Below, in pieces: positions 23,600 through 36,266 of a stretch of 64,000 nt of DNA. Numbering within the stretch: the stretch's first letter is position 1; each line of letters starts with the position of its first letter. Made by a program: the position numbers and the translations under genes. The notes under the pieces were generated by a model. It was not told the origin of the DNA and searched no databases. It saw only the letters and a program-made list of their open reading frames with translations. The stretch is from Erythrophleum ivorense (lineage: Eukaryota > Streptophyta > Magnoliopsida > Fabales > Fabaceae). The stretch spans positions 3,782,001 to 3,846,000 of the forward strand of contig JAIUCV010000023.1 in assembly GCA_026724425.1 (NCBI GenBank), read 5' to 3'.

Positions 23600-23678
23600 T
23601 TTTTAAAAAATAATAAGTGTCTGAGGAAAACGTTTTGATAGCGCAACATTTGAGTTTTTTGTTTTTTTATTTTGCATA
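23600..23678 (-). repeat. Right terminal inverted repeat of the MULE
   Basis: This is the reverse complement of 14450-14527, closest in the outer 52 bases. It ends TTTTATTTTGCATA, followed by the probable target duplication. Confidence 0.85.
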
Positions 23679-25528
23679 TTAACGTAATAAAGCCCATTTA
23701 ACTTTCAATTTGTATCATATTTATCTATTATTTTCAAATAAGTCCCTTAACCTTTTTTTAAATGTTCTAAAGTGGTTCTTTAATTTCTTTCGACATTCTA
23801 AAATGGTCTTTTATGAATATATTGAAACAGAATAAATAAAGCATAAATTAAAACTTAAGATACTAAATTGAAAAAAAATTAAATTGAAACAAATAAATAG
23901 GTTAAAAGACTAAAATAATAATAAAGTCAATATGTTACATTCTATCATATCTAATTTCATTTAACTTACATATACCATTTAGATGCATTAGCAACCATGT
24001 TGCAATACTTTTATTAGTGGATTTTAGACTATTTACAAATCAATTAGAGCTACAGGAATCAAAATTTGAATTCTTCTTCTTCTTTACTCATAATCACTAT
24101 AAACAAGTTTGTTTTGGTCTATAAAATCAAGACTTGAATCCCATTTATATATGGAAGCCACATAGTCCAATTTGGTCTTTTTGATATAATAAGGCTTTAA
24201 ATTTCAAAAATTTATAACTTGAGTTACGTACCCCAATTTATCCAAATTAGATGTCTATGAAAAATTTATGATGTAAACTTTATGTTATAAAACTTTAAGT
24301 AAAAATGAATTCATTTGACTCTTTAAAAACCACAAAAATAGAACCTACATCATATACTACAGTACTAGTTATTTTTACATAATTTTGTCAATTTAAAAAA
24401 TTCATAAAATATTCTATATAGTTTCAAAAAATTTTATTTTTATCTTGTTGGAAAGTTCTATAAATTCTCTAATTGCATTCCAAATTTGAGTCCCAAATTA
24501 GATCATTTGAGCTATCAAGGATAGGGATGTAATTTATGACTCATTCAAACTAAATTTTGATTCTAAAATAGTTCAATTGACCTCTAATTTGTACTTTTCC
24601 ACAAAAACCACCAAATTTTGATTCTATATGATCCAATGCATGAAATAAAGCTTGCATCAAAAAATGACTATTCCACTCCCAAGTATACATTTGTTCCATA
24701 TTGCTTCACATACATGAGATTATGAACTCATGGCTATATTATGTATCAAAATGACTTATAATCATGCTCTCTAACTCATGCACATGTTTTCATCATAAAA
24801 CCTTGTCATATACATCATAATTACACTATGTACACTAGTTACACAGTTCTAATACATACATCAAGTTTATGTACATTCAAAATCCTTATTATAACATGTT
24901 CTAAATCCTAGTTCTTCTCTATTTCCTATCCCTTGCTTGGAGAGCTTGAAATGGTTGGTTGGAATATATGAGTGAGATTTTGGAAAGAATTTGAGTAGCA
25001 AATCTCAACCAAATCAATACATATAAAAATGCCATGTGAAAATGCAATGCATGTGGTGTAAGGATGTCATTCATATGCATCATGAAACTTAAATGTAACT
25101 TTTAACATGAAAACTCATTTTTCATCAAGCCATGGCATCTAAACATATTGGTTAGGCTCAACTAAATTCATTTTTAGGCCAAGGAAGAGCTATTATGCTT
25201 AATTCCTTACCATAGGGAGGTAGGACTTGAAAATATATCAAACTCATACATAGAACTTATAATGGAAAGCATATCAAAACATAGTTCATAGATATATCAA
25301 GCAACTACACATACAAGCATATCAACTCATTTCAATATTCAAAAGTATGTAAGATGTGAAGATAATGCTACCTTGTGGAGCTAGGAGTCTCAAGTTGCCA
25401 CTAACTCCTATAGTTCTTCTTTTTTCTTTGGTCCCTTATCTCTTCCTTCTCGATTCACACCTCCATCAAGTGGACTTGCATTTGTTTAGCCTACATGCAT
25501 CAATCTATATTGAAGACAATCCATTAGA

Positions 25529-28507
25529 TGTAACACCCTAGAAATAATTAATAGCTATTATTTGGGGATTATTAAATTATTAAGAGTGATTAAGGAAAAT
25601 GACAAATTTGAGTATCTTAATATAATAATAATTATTAATTGGACCATTTTAAGGAAGTATAACAATATTTATGGATTTAAATGTGACTTGGGCTCATGAT
25701 TAAATTATGTGTGTTAAGAACATTATTAGAAGCCCAAGCTTATTTATATGAAGGCTCAACTTTATCTAAATATGACCCAACTCCATTATTAGGGAAGCCC
25801 AACCCATTTTGAACCTAACTAACCCATATATCATAGCCCAACATGTTAAGCATCAACCCACTTGGAATAATGGATTCTTGAAACTTGGTCTAACCCTCAT
25901 TTAACCTATGTAACCCTAGAATCCATGGCCCAACCCAACCAAAATCTGAACCCACAAGGAATTGGGCCTCTGGGTCAGCATATTCCACTCTTAGCTCTAA
26001 ATTTTTTGTAGCCCATTCTTTAAACTATAGCCCAACAACTTGGAAGGAGCCCAATTGGACTTTGGATTGATGGGCCAGCTTATTTCTCACTAAAACCCTA
26101 TGAGAAAACCCTTCCCTTTTGCCTCATTTTGCAAAAACATAAGAAGAACAAGAGATTTTTTGAGGTCCAAAAGAGAGACTAGGGTTCCTTGCATATTTTC
26201 ATCATTTCCCATCTCTAAAGCAATATTTAGCCAAGGTAACATGTATAGAACTTAACCTTCTCTTCTTTCTTTTCAATTTGAACAGATTAGTTTCTCATTT
26301 GGAGCATTTTTATCTTCCACCCAAAACTGAAACTTGTTGTTTGGTGCTTCCATGGTGGATTTTCGGAGGTTGAGGCTATGGGTGTTGTTACGTAAGTATC
26401 CTCTTCCCATTTTGATACATCTACCACTAGTTTGAGACCCCCATATTTGATTTATAATATGAGCCTTTATTTTATGAGAAATTACCCAGAGATTGGAGTA
26501 AATTATTATGGTTTCTAGTGTAGGAAAGCTAGAACCTGAAATTAGAATTTAGTGGTGGATAGGTAAGTAACTTTTAGGTAGTCATTAGTAGTTCAACTCT
26601 TTAGGTATCTGATTTGTTGCTAGAAATGATGATAACTTTACTTATTTTAAACTTGGTGTGCATTTAGATCATGATGGTAGTTAGAGAAAGAGAGATTGGC
26701 TTTATTGAGATAACATGGGTTAATTTTTTAATTCCATGTATATGTTCTTTTTAATATGATATTTGCTATACATGTATGATTTTGAAATATTAAATGATTG
26801 GTTGGCTACTTGAATTATGTAGTGATTGGATCTTGTGAGACCATGGTAGAGCTATGGTGCAATTGCCACCCATGCATCGTACTTCGATTGGGCATTAGGT
26901 TGTGATCAGACCCCTGAATGCACTAAGTCCAGGTTGTGCTCATTAGTGAGTTAGTGCCGTGGACAGGCCTCTCTTAGTGTTATTGGCCATTAACATGTTA
27001 TATGTGTTACTAGTATGGGATAGTAGTTACTAGTAGTTTAACTAGTTCATTTGTTGATGATATTGATACCTTCAATATGTTTCTTGTATAATTGCATTAT
27101 GTTGATTAATCTATATATATATATATATATGAAATTTTCCTCCTATTACTGAGATTGTATATTTCACCCTAATTGTGAGCTAACATTTTCAGGGATCGGA
27201 CCTCTTAGTGGTAAGGAGAAATTAATGGAAGCATAATGTATGGTTTGGTAGTACATAAGTTTGAAAACCTTGTCAAATTAGGCTTGTGTAATAAGAATAT
27301 TAGTTTTTATATGTTTGCCACATTGCATCATGAATTTCCAAATATAGAGACTGGTTATGTAATATAATTATCATGGAATCTAATGTATCAATTTGCTTAC
27401 AACCTGATATGGAACCTTGTTGACCTTAAGATATGACTTATTATTTAAGAATGAAATCATGTATTGCTTTAAATGTTGACTTAGACTAGTAATGTATAGG
27501 CTCTCTATTGGGATTTACATTTGAATGATAATAGTTATAGCCTCTAGTATCCTTGGTGTCAAAGTCCATAATTTGTTGATATATAGTAGATGAATATGTA
27601 GAGATTATCTTTTGAGTTGTTTAGAATTGGGTATGTTAGGAAGTTTAGATTAGTAGAATGCCATTGGAACTTTATAAATTAAGGTAGAGTAGCCCTAGAG
27701 TACTATTAGAGTGAGTATTAGAGTATATGGAACTAAATTTAGGAGTTATAGGTGCAATAGGGGGTTGAGTCACGACCAAAATGACTCAAGTTGTGGTCAA
27801 GGGTTAGTCAAAAGTGAGGAGCACTGCGGCGCGGGGCAAAATATTCACACAAAAGGGTAACAATGAGCAATCTCATTGTGATACAATTAAAGCTCATCAC
27901 GATGAGCATTGAGAAGCGAGCTTGGAATGCTCCAGGAGGGTTTTTAGCCACAACGAGGTTCTAACCCACTACGGTGATCAAAACATGAACAGTAAGTCCC
28001 CAAGAGCACTTTGCCGTAGCGTAGAAACCTAAGTCATGGCACAAGGTGCGAAATTTCAATTTTAAGTTATAGTAGCCATTTACGCCGTGGCGCAGGTGTA
28101 CCAAATTACGGCGTGAGTTTCCAAACTTTGTTTTTAGGTTCTAGTAACTAACGTAGCCACAACAGAGAAGGTTCAAGCCGCGATGAAGGTTCCTAACCCT
28201 TTATTTTTGACTTAGAAACCTGAGTTTTACTATGTTAAAATTATATAATGCCTTGGGATTTATCATAAGGGAATTCTGTGAATTGGAAATTAGTAGTAAC
28301 ATGTGTCAAAGGTTCTTAATTGATAACTAGAATTTCTTGTAGACTTAAATAGTTGTGACAGTTTGGTTAATAACCCTAATAATATCAATGTTCAATTTTT
28401 CTCACTTTTTTTAATCTAATTAATTGTAATGATTTTAGACCTTGATTGACAATAATTAATTGTATAATTGAGCCTAATCAAGGTAATTAAGAATTAAGGT
28501 TGTTACA
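25529..28507 (+). mobile_element. Solo LTR, family E copy 1 (2979 bp), TSD TTAGA
   Basis: It begins TGTAACACCC and ends GGTTGTTACA, so it has TG...CA ends with TGTAACA/TGTTACA inverted termini. A perfect 5-bp duplication TTAGA flanks it (25524-25528 and 28508-28512). The homologous D copy at 46686-46690 has the unoccupied TTAGA site, which proves an insertion. There is no coding region. It is collinear with the second copy at 48719-51590. A (TA)n run lies at 27113-27130. The 27780-28190 part has repeated variants of GCCGTGGCG. Confidence 0.93.
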
Positions 28508-29586
28508 TTAGAACTTATTGTAACTCACTTCTTTATTATATAAATTTGCTTAAACTCATAAGGTAATTTTAGGTTATTTTAAGCCCTTTAAGTGGTGGCT
28601 TCTATAATTCAACTTTTAGGGCTTAAGATTTCATTTGACATGAGGCATATGACTCTAATGGAATTCATTAGAGCCATCACATGTAAGCTAAAACAACCCA
28701 AATCCCAAGTTGCTCTATTAAGCCCTTTATAAACCTTAAAATTTTATCTTTTCAAAATAAGGTTTATAAATTCAATCCAATAGTTCCATTAATGTCTAGT
28801 GCTCATATCTAGAGTTCTTGAAACCATAAAACTCATGAAAACACTCCCTAACTACTCTTTCTCCCCTTAGGCCAAGACTAGCACCATTATTAGCTTCTAT
28901 AGAGTTTTATCATTTTCTTGCACCAAGGCCTCATTTTAACCTCTTAGATAGCTCATTAGGCTCACATGAATCTGATTAGGGGTCTTACATATAATGCCAC
29001 ACTCATGCATGGCCATATACTTTAGTTAGCTTTTTCTATGCACATGAAAAATTCAACTTTCATTATTGGCCTTTATAATTAAAACCATAACTTTTCCTAG
29101 CCTCCATAATTCTCAAAAGGATCTTTAAATTCCATAGAACTCAAAAACAAACTCCTTAGCCTATCAAACAAGAGAGTGGCCAAGAGGTGTACCAAGTGAG
29201 TCTGCATAGAGTTTCTTCAATTTTCTTGCCATTTTCTTTCTATTTTCATACTCTATCCTAATTCTACATGCCTTATACTATCAAAGGCACACAAGAAAAT
29301 ATGTGGAAGATCACTTTTTCTTTCTACAAGAAGCAAAGGAGCTCTAGGTTTCCTAATATGCTTGTTTCAAACATAAAGACACTTACCTCAAAATTAACCT
29401 ATCTTTGAACTCCTTAATTTGCACTGATTGATTTTCTATGGAGAACTCTTTCCTCCCTCTTAGAAATACTAAGCTTTCTCTTATCAAGATTTTGAAACCA
29501 TAGTATTAAAGTTTAGAAGGAGAGGATCATCTTTTATAACCAAGAGAAAGGCTAAAAGTGCATAGTTTTACCTTAAACATGGTTAA

Positions 29587-29593
<7 letters not shown>

Positions 29594-29619
<26 letters not shown>

Positions 29620-29621
29620 CT
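29594..29621. repeat. (CT)n microsatellite
   Basis: About 14 CT units lie inside LTR D copy 1. It is a simple repeat. Confidence 0.85.
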
Positions 29622-30338
29622 TCTTTTTGCTCCATTGAAGATATCCTCAAGCTATTGGAATTTTATTTGAGGCAGTGCAAAAGAGGGTTGGCCAAAATAT
29701 TTATAAAAGTGAAGATATTTTAACTTTTTATATAATTACAAATTTGCCACCATACTTTGACATTGCCATTTAAGCTCGTTTTAAATCCTTCTTTATAACC
29801 GTCAGTTCCATATGAAAATATCTAGTTTATTAAAAGCATTTGCTTTAAATTTTTTGAGATTTAAAATCATATGAAACAATTAGGTCAAAGTTACAGTCAA
29901 CCAATATCCTAACTTATATACCGTCAAGGATTTAGTCATTATCACAATCCGTATGGTTTCTAATGCCTTCAAAAACCCTAATGAGTTTAATTTTACCATT
30001 TAGAACTCCTTTATTTGACTTTCTAAAATTTTACTCAAAATTATAATTTTGTCCTTGGGATGTCGATTTTCTCTGTTTAAGCACTTTGGCTCTGTTTTCA
30101 CTTTTTTTGCTCTTTTCTTTCATCTTATGCAAATTCCTAGTCCCTTATTATCATGATTATCAACCTTTCTTTTGGTGTCTCAGGGTTTAGAAAACACAGG
30201 ATATGACATATTCAATTATGGGGTACTTTATTTTATGTGTCTATCAAGTGACAAATTTTAAATCTTAAGGAAGGTAATAGTAATTTGTTCAAATTTAAAA
30301 GTTAGATATGTTATTCCAACTTCAAACTAGGGTAACAA

Positions 30339-30554
30339 CAAATATAAGAAAAAATCAATCCCAATACTTATTGTGTTGATTTTGTTGGCTATCATTTTCT
30401 CTTCTAATTAAGTACATATTAAAATTAATTAGTTTTAGATTCAAACCAAATATAAGCAAAAATCAAACCCAATACTTATTGTGTTGATTTTGTTGGCTAT
30501 CATTTTCTCTTTTGATTAAGTACATATTAAAATTAATTAGTTCTAGTTTCAAAT
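30339..30554 (+). repeat. Tandem duplication, 2 x 108 bp
   Basis: The unit CAAATATAAG...TTAGTTTTAGATTCAAAC occurs twice head to tail (30339-30446 and 30447-30554) with only a few mismatches. It is non-coding and lies just right of LTR D copy 1. Confidence 0.88.
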
Positions 30555-30702
30555 TTGGCTTTAGTTAAATTAATTTCAAGTGGGTTTGCTTAATTTTAAA
30601 CATAGTTACATTTCAAATGAAAAGGATTGTGAGAGAAAATACTTATATAGTCAATTAACAATACCCTTTCTTTGACAATATCTAGTAAAACTAGTTACGA
30701 AT

Positions 30703-31461
30703 CTTAATTTTATTATCCTTAAATACAATTTTGATCCCTTAACTTTAAGATAGATTTCATTTTCATCCCTTACTTTTATTTTATTTCAATTTAGTTTTTT
30801 AACTTTATCTCAAATTTCTTTTTTGTTCTTTAATTTTATTTTGTTTCAATATTGTACTTTAACTTTGCCTTAAGTTTTACTTTCATTCCTTAATTTTATT
30901 TCAATATGATCTCATAACTTTATCTTAGGCTTCACTTTCATCTTTTTGTTTCAATTTGCTCCCTTAATACAAAAACCACTCAATTAGTTTTTTCTTTCTA
31001 ACCATTCAAGTATTATCTTGAGATTTACAAAACATAGTGGGTGGTGATAGAAAAAGTATTATAAGAAGTACATCCAAGTGAGTAAGAGGTTACTAGAACT
31101 AAGTCACTAAGGAGCCACATAATTTTTTTTTTCTATTACACATTTTAATTTGAAGATGTTAGAGGATATGAAATATTTAAGTAATTTTTGTAAATTAAGA
31201 GATAGAATGGGGACAAAATGAAATTAAAGGTCAAAAGTAATACATAAGATAAATTAAAAGTAAAATTGGAACAAAATAGAATCAAGAAATGAAAGTGAAA
31301 CCTAAAGTGATGTTAATGAAATAAATTAGAATCAAATGAAATTAAGAAATGAAAGTTAAATCTAAAGTAAAGTTAAGGGACTAAATTAGAACCAAATAAA
31401 TTTAAGAGGTAAAAGTGAAAGTTTAGATAAAATCAAGGGACTAAAAATATACTTTTGCCAT
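30703..31461. mobile_element. Foldback element with arms of about 290 bp built of short repeats
   Basis: The left arm (30703-30990) contains several copies of a CCTTAACTTTA...TTTCATTTTCATCCCTTA unit of about 70-75 bases. The right arm (31170-31461) holds the same unit inverted, as GGGACTAAATTAGAACCAAA and AAGTGAAA. The central part of about 180 bases is unique and includes an AAGTGAGTAAGAGGTTACTA segment. There is no ORF. It is a foldback-type, non-autonomous element. Confidence 0.65.
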
Positions 31462-31626
31462 TTTATTAATTTTTAAAAGTTACATAAAAATTAATTTTGT
31501 TTAGCTCAAGATATTATTATAATTAGTAAAATAAATTTTGGACGAGGGGCTTATACACTTTTTTGTGGTTTTCAACTTTGTCTCCAACGTTATCACTTGG
31601 AATGATCGGTTTCTATTGTTTCATCT
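31462..31626. other. Short spacer between foldback and LINE
   Basis: Non-coding. It would contain the LINE target site, but no duplication can be identified because the LINE 5' end is not resolved. Confidence 0.4.
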
Positions 31627-32891
31627 TTTTTTTTTTCTTTAAATCGAAAGAAAGAGAAGGTTACACCAAGTCCTGCCAACTAAAACTAAAACTCAAGTTT
31701 TCCTTTACACCAATTGGACATGCCTTCCGGTTGGTAATCATTCAGCAGCATAATGTGAGAGGAGGCAAAATGTGAATGTCTTCACACCAACCACTATTTT
31801 CCACCTGTGTGCCTTATCAGATTATCAGAGATGCGCAAAGGATTAGTTAAAAGTTTCCTCGTGGACATAACAACTCTCAAAAACAATTTAGGCTTCCATA
31901 AATGCTTCTAATGTTTAAAATCACTATTGATCTGAGAAGCGAGCTTTTGATTTAAAAGATTAAAACCTTCTCTAACCTTATATTCTCCACATTGGTTCCC
32001 TGCCCAGTAAATCTTATCCTTTTGGCTTGCGATGGAAATAGTATTAGTTGCAATTATGTTTTGCTATGTCAAAACCATATAAACTTCTCGATCTTGGAAA
32101 TTCCTAGCTAGAACCATAATTGTGCAGATCTCGGAAGCAGGAATAGTTGCAATATGTTTTGCTTTGTAGTAGTATACATGAGTTATGCACTGGAGAACCT
32201 CCTTGCACTTATCACGATATGTGGTTTCTAGCCATTTTAAATCGGAACAAATAATATCTTTAGCTTTATAAATAGCCTTACATATCCAAACTATACTATA
32301 GAATAAAGATGCATAATTCCAGATTTTTTATCCTTACAGTACTTAAGGGACAATGTTTTAGAGAATATAGGAGTTTATCAATGACCCTCCATACTTGTTT
32401 TGCTAGTAAAGGATGGTTGACAGTCTGAATGCGTTTGAATCCAAGACCTCCTTCAAGAACAGAAAAATATAGTTTGGACCAGCAGCCATATGAATTTTTT
32501 TGTGATGGCCATTAGAACCCCAGAAAAAATTTGCAGTAAGTGAATCAATCTGCTTGCAAAATTTCCTAGGCTGCTCATAAAAAGAAAGCTGGAATATAGG
32601 AGAGGAGTTTATGACAGATTTAATGTGTCAGTCCCACGGCTTGAGACTTCCAACTTGTAGTTTCCTCTGAATTTTGTTGACTACATCTTTAAACACCAGT
32701 TTCTTTTCCCTTCCGATAACCACCCAAGCACCAAAATTTTCGCCATGAATCTTTTAAATTTGTGTAAATGTTCTTGGGGCTAAAAATAAGTTCGGAGTTC
32801 TGCTTAATAATATGTCGCCCTGAGAGTTATTTATCCCATATGCCCTCGATACCATGGCATGCTTGAGGAGAAATTTCGAAGAATAAAGTGG
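31627..32891 (-). pseudogene. LINE ORF2, 3' part (post-catalytic RT and C-terminal Zn region)
   Basis: Minus-strand translation gives the order seen in plant L1-like ORF2 after the FADD box. 'ISPQACHGIEGIWDK' and 'KQNSELIFSPKN' come first (32880-32790), then 'GREKKLVFKDVVNKIQRKLQ' (32720-32660). These are followed by 'KQIDSLTANFFWGSNGHHKKIH' (32560-32480), 'EGGLGFKRIQTVNHPLLAKQ' (32455-32395), 'DKIYWAGNQCGEYKVREGF' (near 32020-31960) and a cysteine/histidine-poor C-terminus. A T-tract at 31627-31640 (A-tract on the coding strand) marks the 3' end. Stops and at least one frameshift (near 32462) show it is dead. Its 5' continuation is at 63245-63830. Confidence 0.85.
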
Positions 32892-33706
32892 TGTTGATAA
32901 ATCCTAAATATACATGATTTATGCACTTATTGGAGTACTTATCCCTGACTTTTATTGGGATTTTGGGTATTTTTTAGCTAATTTTCTATTATTTTATATT
33001 TTGGTAGTAAATATTAGGAAATATTAGATTTCACTAGTTTATAGTTAGTTTTAATAATTTTTATTAAATTTAACAATAACTAATGGATATGGGTTTTAAT
33101 TGTAGGTATTAGGAGAAGACTTTAGCTGAAAAGGAATTCAAAAGACTCTAGAACTATCAACTTTAAACGACCATTACCTAGGCGATATCTGGCATTGCCT
33201 ACAACTACTAGGAGTGCACGAGAGTGTGCATTGCTTAGGCGTTGCAAGCTTCATCATCACATAGGCAGTGCATTAAAAATTGAAATTCCCAAATGTTCTG
33301 ATTTAAATTAGATTTGGACAATTCATTAAGGGATTTTTGGCTTGAGGAGGAAGCCAAAGTACTCTTAAATGTCTAGTAGCTAATCCAAAGTCAAATTTGA
33401 AGGCCTTGATGTGGATTTCACCAATTGAAGAGGTGAAGGAACGTAGATTTTTAGCTTTTCTTTTATTCAATCTTCTTTCAACTTCTTTGTCTAGATGTCC
33501 AATTTATTTTGCATTTATCTTTACTCATTTGTTAATTTAATTTGGGATTCTTGTTTTTTTAGATAGATTGTTATTTTCATAACAAATATTTATGAAGATT
33601 TAGTGATGTTTACATATCTATGTCAGTTGATGTTCTTCATGCCTTCTTATTTGTATTGTTGAATTCAACTATTACATGTGATTTAGCTTAATTGTGAGGC
33701 ATGTAA

Positions 33707-36266
33707 TGTAACATATCCAAAAATTAGCCCCTTAATTAAATTAATGTTAGATAAATTAAATAATAGAAATTATTTAGTTAATAATTATATGACAAAACAA
33801 GGTGTTTTCTTGAGTTTTAGCCACAAGTTAAATTGAGAAAATTATTAAAAATATAACAGAATTTTATGAGATCAATTTAGAATTTAATAGAAATTATTGG
33901 AATTTCTGGGAATTAATTAGAGATAATTAATACTAAAGAATGAAAAATAAGCACTTAGGAAAGGGATTTTAGTAAATTCCCTAAACCATTAAAACCCAAC
34001 AGATATCAGAAAACTATATAAGAAATAAAGATATTTAGGTAAAATTTAGAGTGTTAAAACATAATTATTAAAAGTTTAGGGTTTAAAGTATAATTTTAGC
34101 CATGACCAAATTATATTTTTCCCCAAGGACAAGACACAATTATAGCTAAAAGAAAACTTAGCCACATAATGTTGCAAATGTGTTTAGAAATGTGGAAACT
34201 TCAATCAAGATCGAATCTTAACTAAAGATTCCCTTTAATAACTTCTACAGGAAGCCAGGAAGAGAGAGAGAGAGAGAGAGAGAGAACACTAGAGTGAGAA
34301 GGAAACTCAAGAAGCCACTGCCTTTGCTCTTATATATATAGCTTCCCTCAATCTCATTAGCCTCCTATAGAAAATAACACACACACCCACAAACGCATAC
34401 ACTCTCACTCCTTCAGTTGCTTTAGCCAAAACTTTCCATATTTATGCCCATTTCAGAACTAAAGTTGAAGAGCATGAGAGAGATTAAGAAAAGAGAAGAG
34501 AATTTCTATAAGAAAGAGAGAACCAATAATAGAAGAAGAAGAAGAAGAAGGAAAAGGATAAAGAGAACTTCAAGGTAAGAACACACCCTTGTTTGCATAT
34601 AAGAATAGTATGATTCTCCTCCTTTCTTTTCCTTCTCTTTTTTGAGTTCTTTGAAGATAAAACCATGAGAAATAAATGGTAAGTGGAAATTGAGAAATTC
34701 CATTTAGGATTAGCCAAATCTTTCAATTTGTTTGTGTTTTGTTGTATCGTTGAATGTTGCTACTATATTCTCTTAATGCATGTCTTGATTATCTAAAAAA
34801 AAATGGGTTAAAGATTCATGAAGAAGATGCTGATATAGAGAAGGAAGCATGAAACATAGCTTCGTCAACTAGTTGACTGGTCAAGGAGAAGTAATTGACT
34901 GTTGTGCCTTCCTACAAACAACAGTAGTTCTATGTGGCATCAATTGACTATTCTTTAATAATCGATCGGCTGCTCATTTATTACTAGTTGATCATGAAGT
35001 AATTAGTTGATTGGTTATTTAGAAGTTTAATATTCTATATAACACTAGTCGACCACCTTGTTATCACTAGTCAAATGGTTGGCATAAATTAGTTGACCAT
35101 TCTATTAAAACAACCAAATGGTCTTAGTGTCTTTTACGTAATAGATGAGATTTTTAGTTTTCCTGCATAAACTTAGTTATGGAACCCAAAGGAATTAGAT
35201 AGACTAATATTTCATCTAATTACCCATGTAAAGGAAAATATTTGAAGACTCATACATGGAAGACTAAATCTTGAACTTTTTCCATGCATGGATGACCATG
35301 ATTATAATTCCTATGTGTGAATGACTAAACGTTGAACTATTCCCATGCATAGATGACCTTAGCACTTGGAATACCTATATAGACCTGATATAGACTTAAT
35401 TAAGACATTGAACACATTAAAAGAAATCTAATTAAAAGGAAAAAAAAGGTTCCATTGAAATGGATAGCATATGTATGCTTGTATGCATGATTCATGACAT
35501 ACATGTGATTGTAAGCATTTAATGCTTACTAAGAAAGATAACTTGTGCCTATGCATATGACTTAAAATATAAGTTATATATAGTTCAAGTGTAACCATGG
35601 CCTTGGGTAAGATCATTAAGATTTTATGTCTAAATCATATGACAGACATTTTTGGAGTGCCTTGGTTATGTCTAATGTTATATTCTAATAAGATCATGTA
35701 TTAATCATATGGTTTGTTGGTGAGTTACTTATTCAAGTTTAAAAGAATAATTGCATATTGACAAAGGAGCATAACCTGGATAACTTGGAATATGAGAATT
35801 ATTTGTGACTTTGCTATCATCGCATGACATCCTTAATGATTTAAAATGTTTGTATAAATGTACAAGTGTTTGATAAAGTAGTCAAGGAAAGGCAAACAGG
35901 GATTCAAGCTTTGCTGACTCAAAACTAATAATATATTGGAGTACCTAAAGTAGACTAGACCTTCAGTACCTAGATATAGCGGGATGAAGATGGAGGACCC
36001 ATATCTAGTTTGTTAGATATTTGTAATGAGAATTATGAGATATCGATGTGTATTTAGTTGTCTAGGAATTAATTGTACTTTTTATATTAATATCTAAATA
36101 TTATGATAATCTCATTTGTAATTTTAAATGTATTAAATTAATAGATACACAATGAATTGAATGTCTAGAAATGATCAATAATAAAAATTAATTTTTTATG
36201 ATTAAAAATTTTGCTACTCTGATAAAGTCATAGGACATGTAACACCTTGAAAGTTCGAAGGTTACA
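33707..36266 (+). mobile_element. Solo LTR, family B (2560 bp)
   Basis: It begins TGTAACATATCC and ends AGGTTACA. The 3' LTR of the host element has the unoccupied site (62497-62501, CATAA), which shows this is an insertion. The flanks TGTAA and CATAG differ from CATAA only by transitions, so the 5-bp duplication has probably decayed. There is no coding region. A (GA)n run lies at 34262-34286. Variants of TAGTTGACTGGTC repeat at 34865-35110. Confidence 0.75.
34262..34286. repeat. (GA)n microsatellite
   Basis: About 12 GA units lie inside solo LTR B. Short A/G-rich ORFs nearby are not genes. Confidence 0.85.

Larger units (their letters stand above)
14450..23678 (+). mobile_element. 9.2-kb Mutator-like element carrying transposase and PMD genes
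   Basis: The ends are inverted repeats of about 75 bases. The left end begins TATGCAAAATAAAAAAACTA, and the right end reversed begins TATGCAAAATAAAAAAACAA. Both continue with AAAACTCAAATG and an AAACGTTTT block. The flanks TTGACAGCAA (14440-14449) and TTAACGTAA (23679-23687) look like a diverged 9-bp target duplication typical of MULEs. From left to right the element holds hairpin clusters, a pyrimidine-rich leader, a duplicated segment, a MULE transposase pseudogene, a PMD pseudogene, AT-rich DNA, a (TA)n tract and mirrored hairpins. Both genes run in the + direction and both are dead. Confidence 0.88.
14344..23929. mobile_element. Foldback element split by the MULE
   Basis: The left arm, about 14344-14439, includes TTTTGGTCTCTTAATTAATT and ATTTGTTTCAATCTAATATC. 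The reverse complement of the right arm, about 23760-23929, reads TTTTAGTCTTTTAACCTATT and ATTTGTTTCAATTTAATTTT. The arms therefore pair across the 9.2-kb MULE and would have been close together before it inserted. The element is non-coding and of the same general type as the foldback at 30703-31461. Confidence 0.5.
23933..30208 (-). mobile_element. Long LTR, family D copy 1, interrupted by a solo LTR
   Basis: Apart from the insertion at 25529-28507, this sequence is collinear with 45041-48214. Both copies carry, for example, TTAGATGT.TATG.AAAATTTATG near the start and ATTATCATGATT.CAACCTTTCTTTTG near the end. Read on the minus strand the termini are TGTCATATCC... and ...GTAACA, so it looks like a minus-oriented LTR of about 3.3 kb. 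No clean 5-bp duplication flanks it, and I see no internal coding region beside it. A CT microsatellite lies at 29594-29621. Confidence 0.65.

Noticed and set aside
34484..34726. Minus-strand Ser/Phe/Leu-rich ORFs
   Set aside because: Antisense of a GAAGAAGAAG tract inside solo LTR B.
36239..36266. TGTAACACCTTGAAAG as the start of another LTR
   Set aside because: It lies at the end of insert B, whose right border (GGTTACA) follows within 28 bases. No element extends from it.
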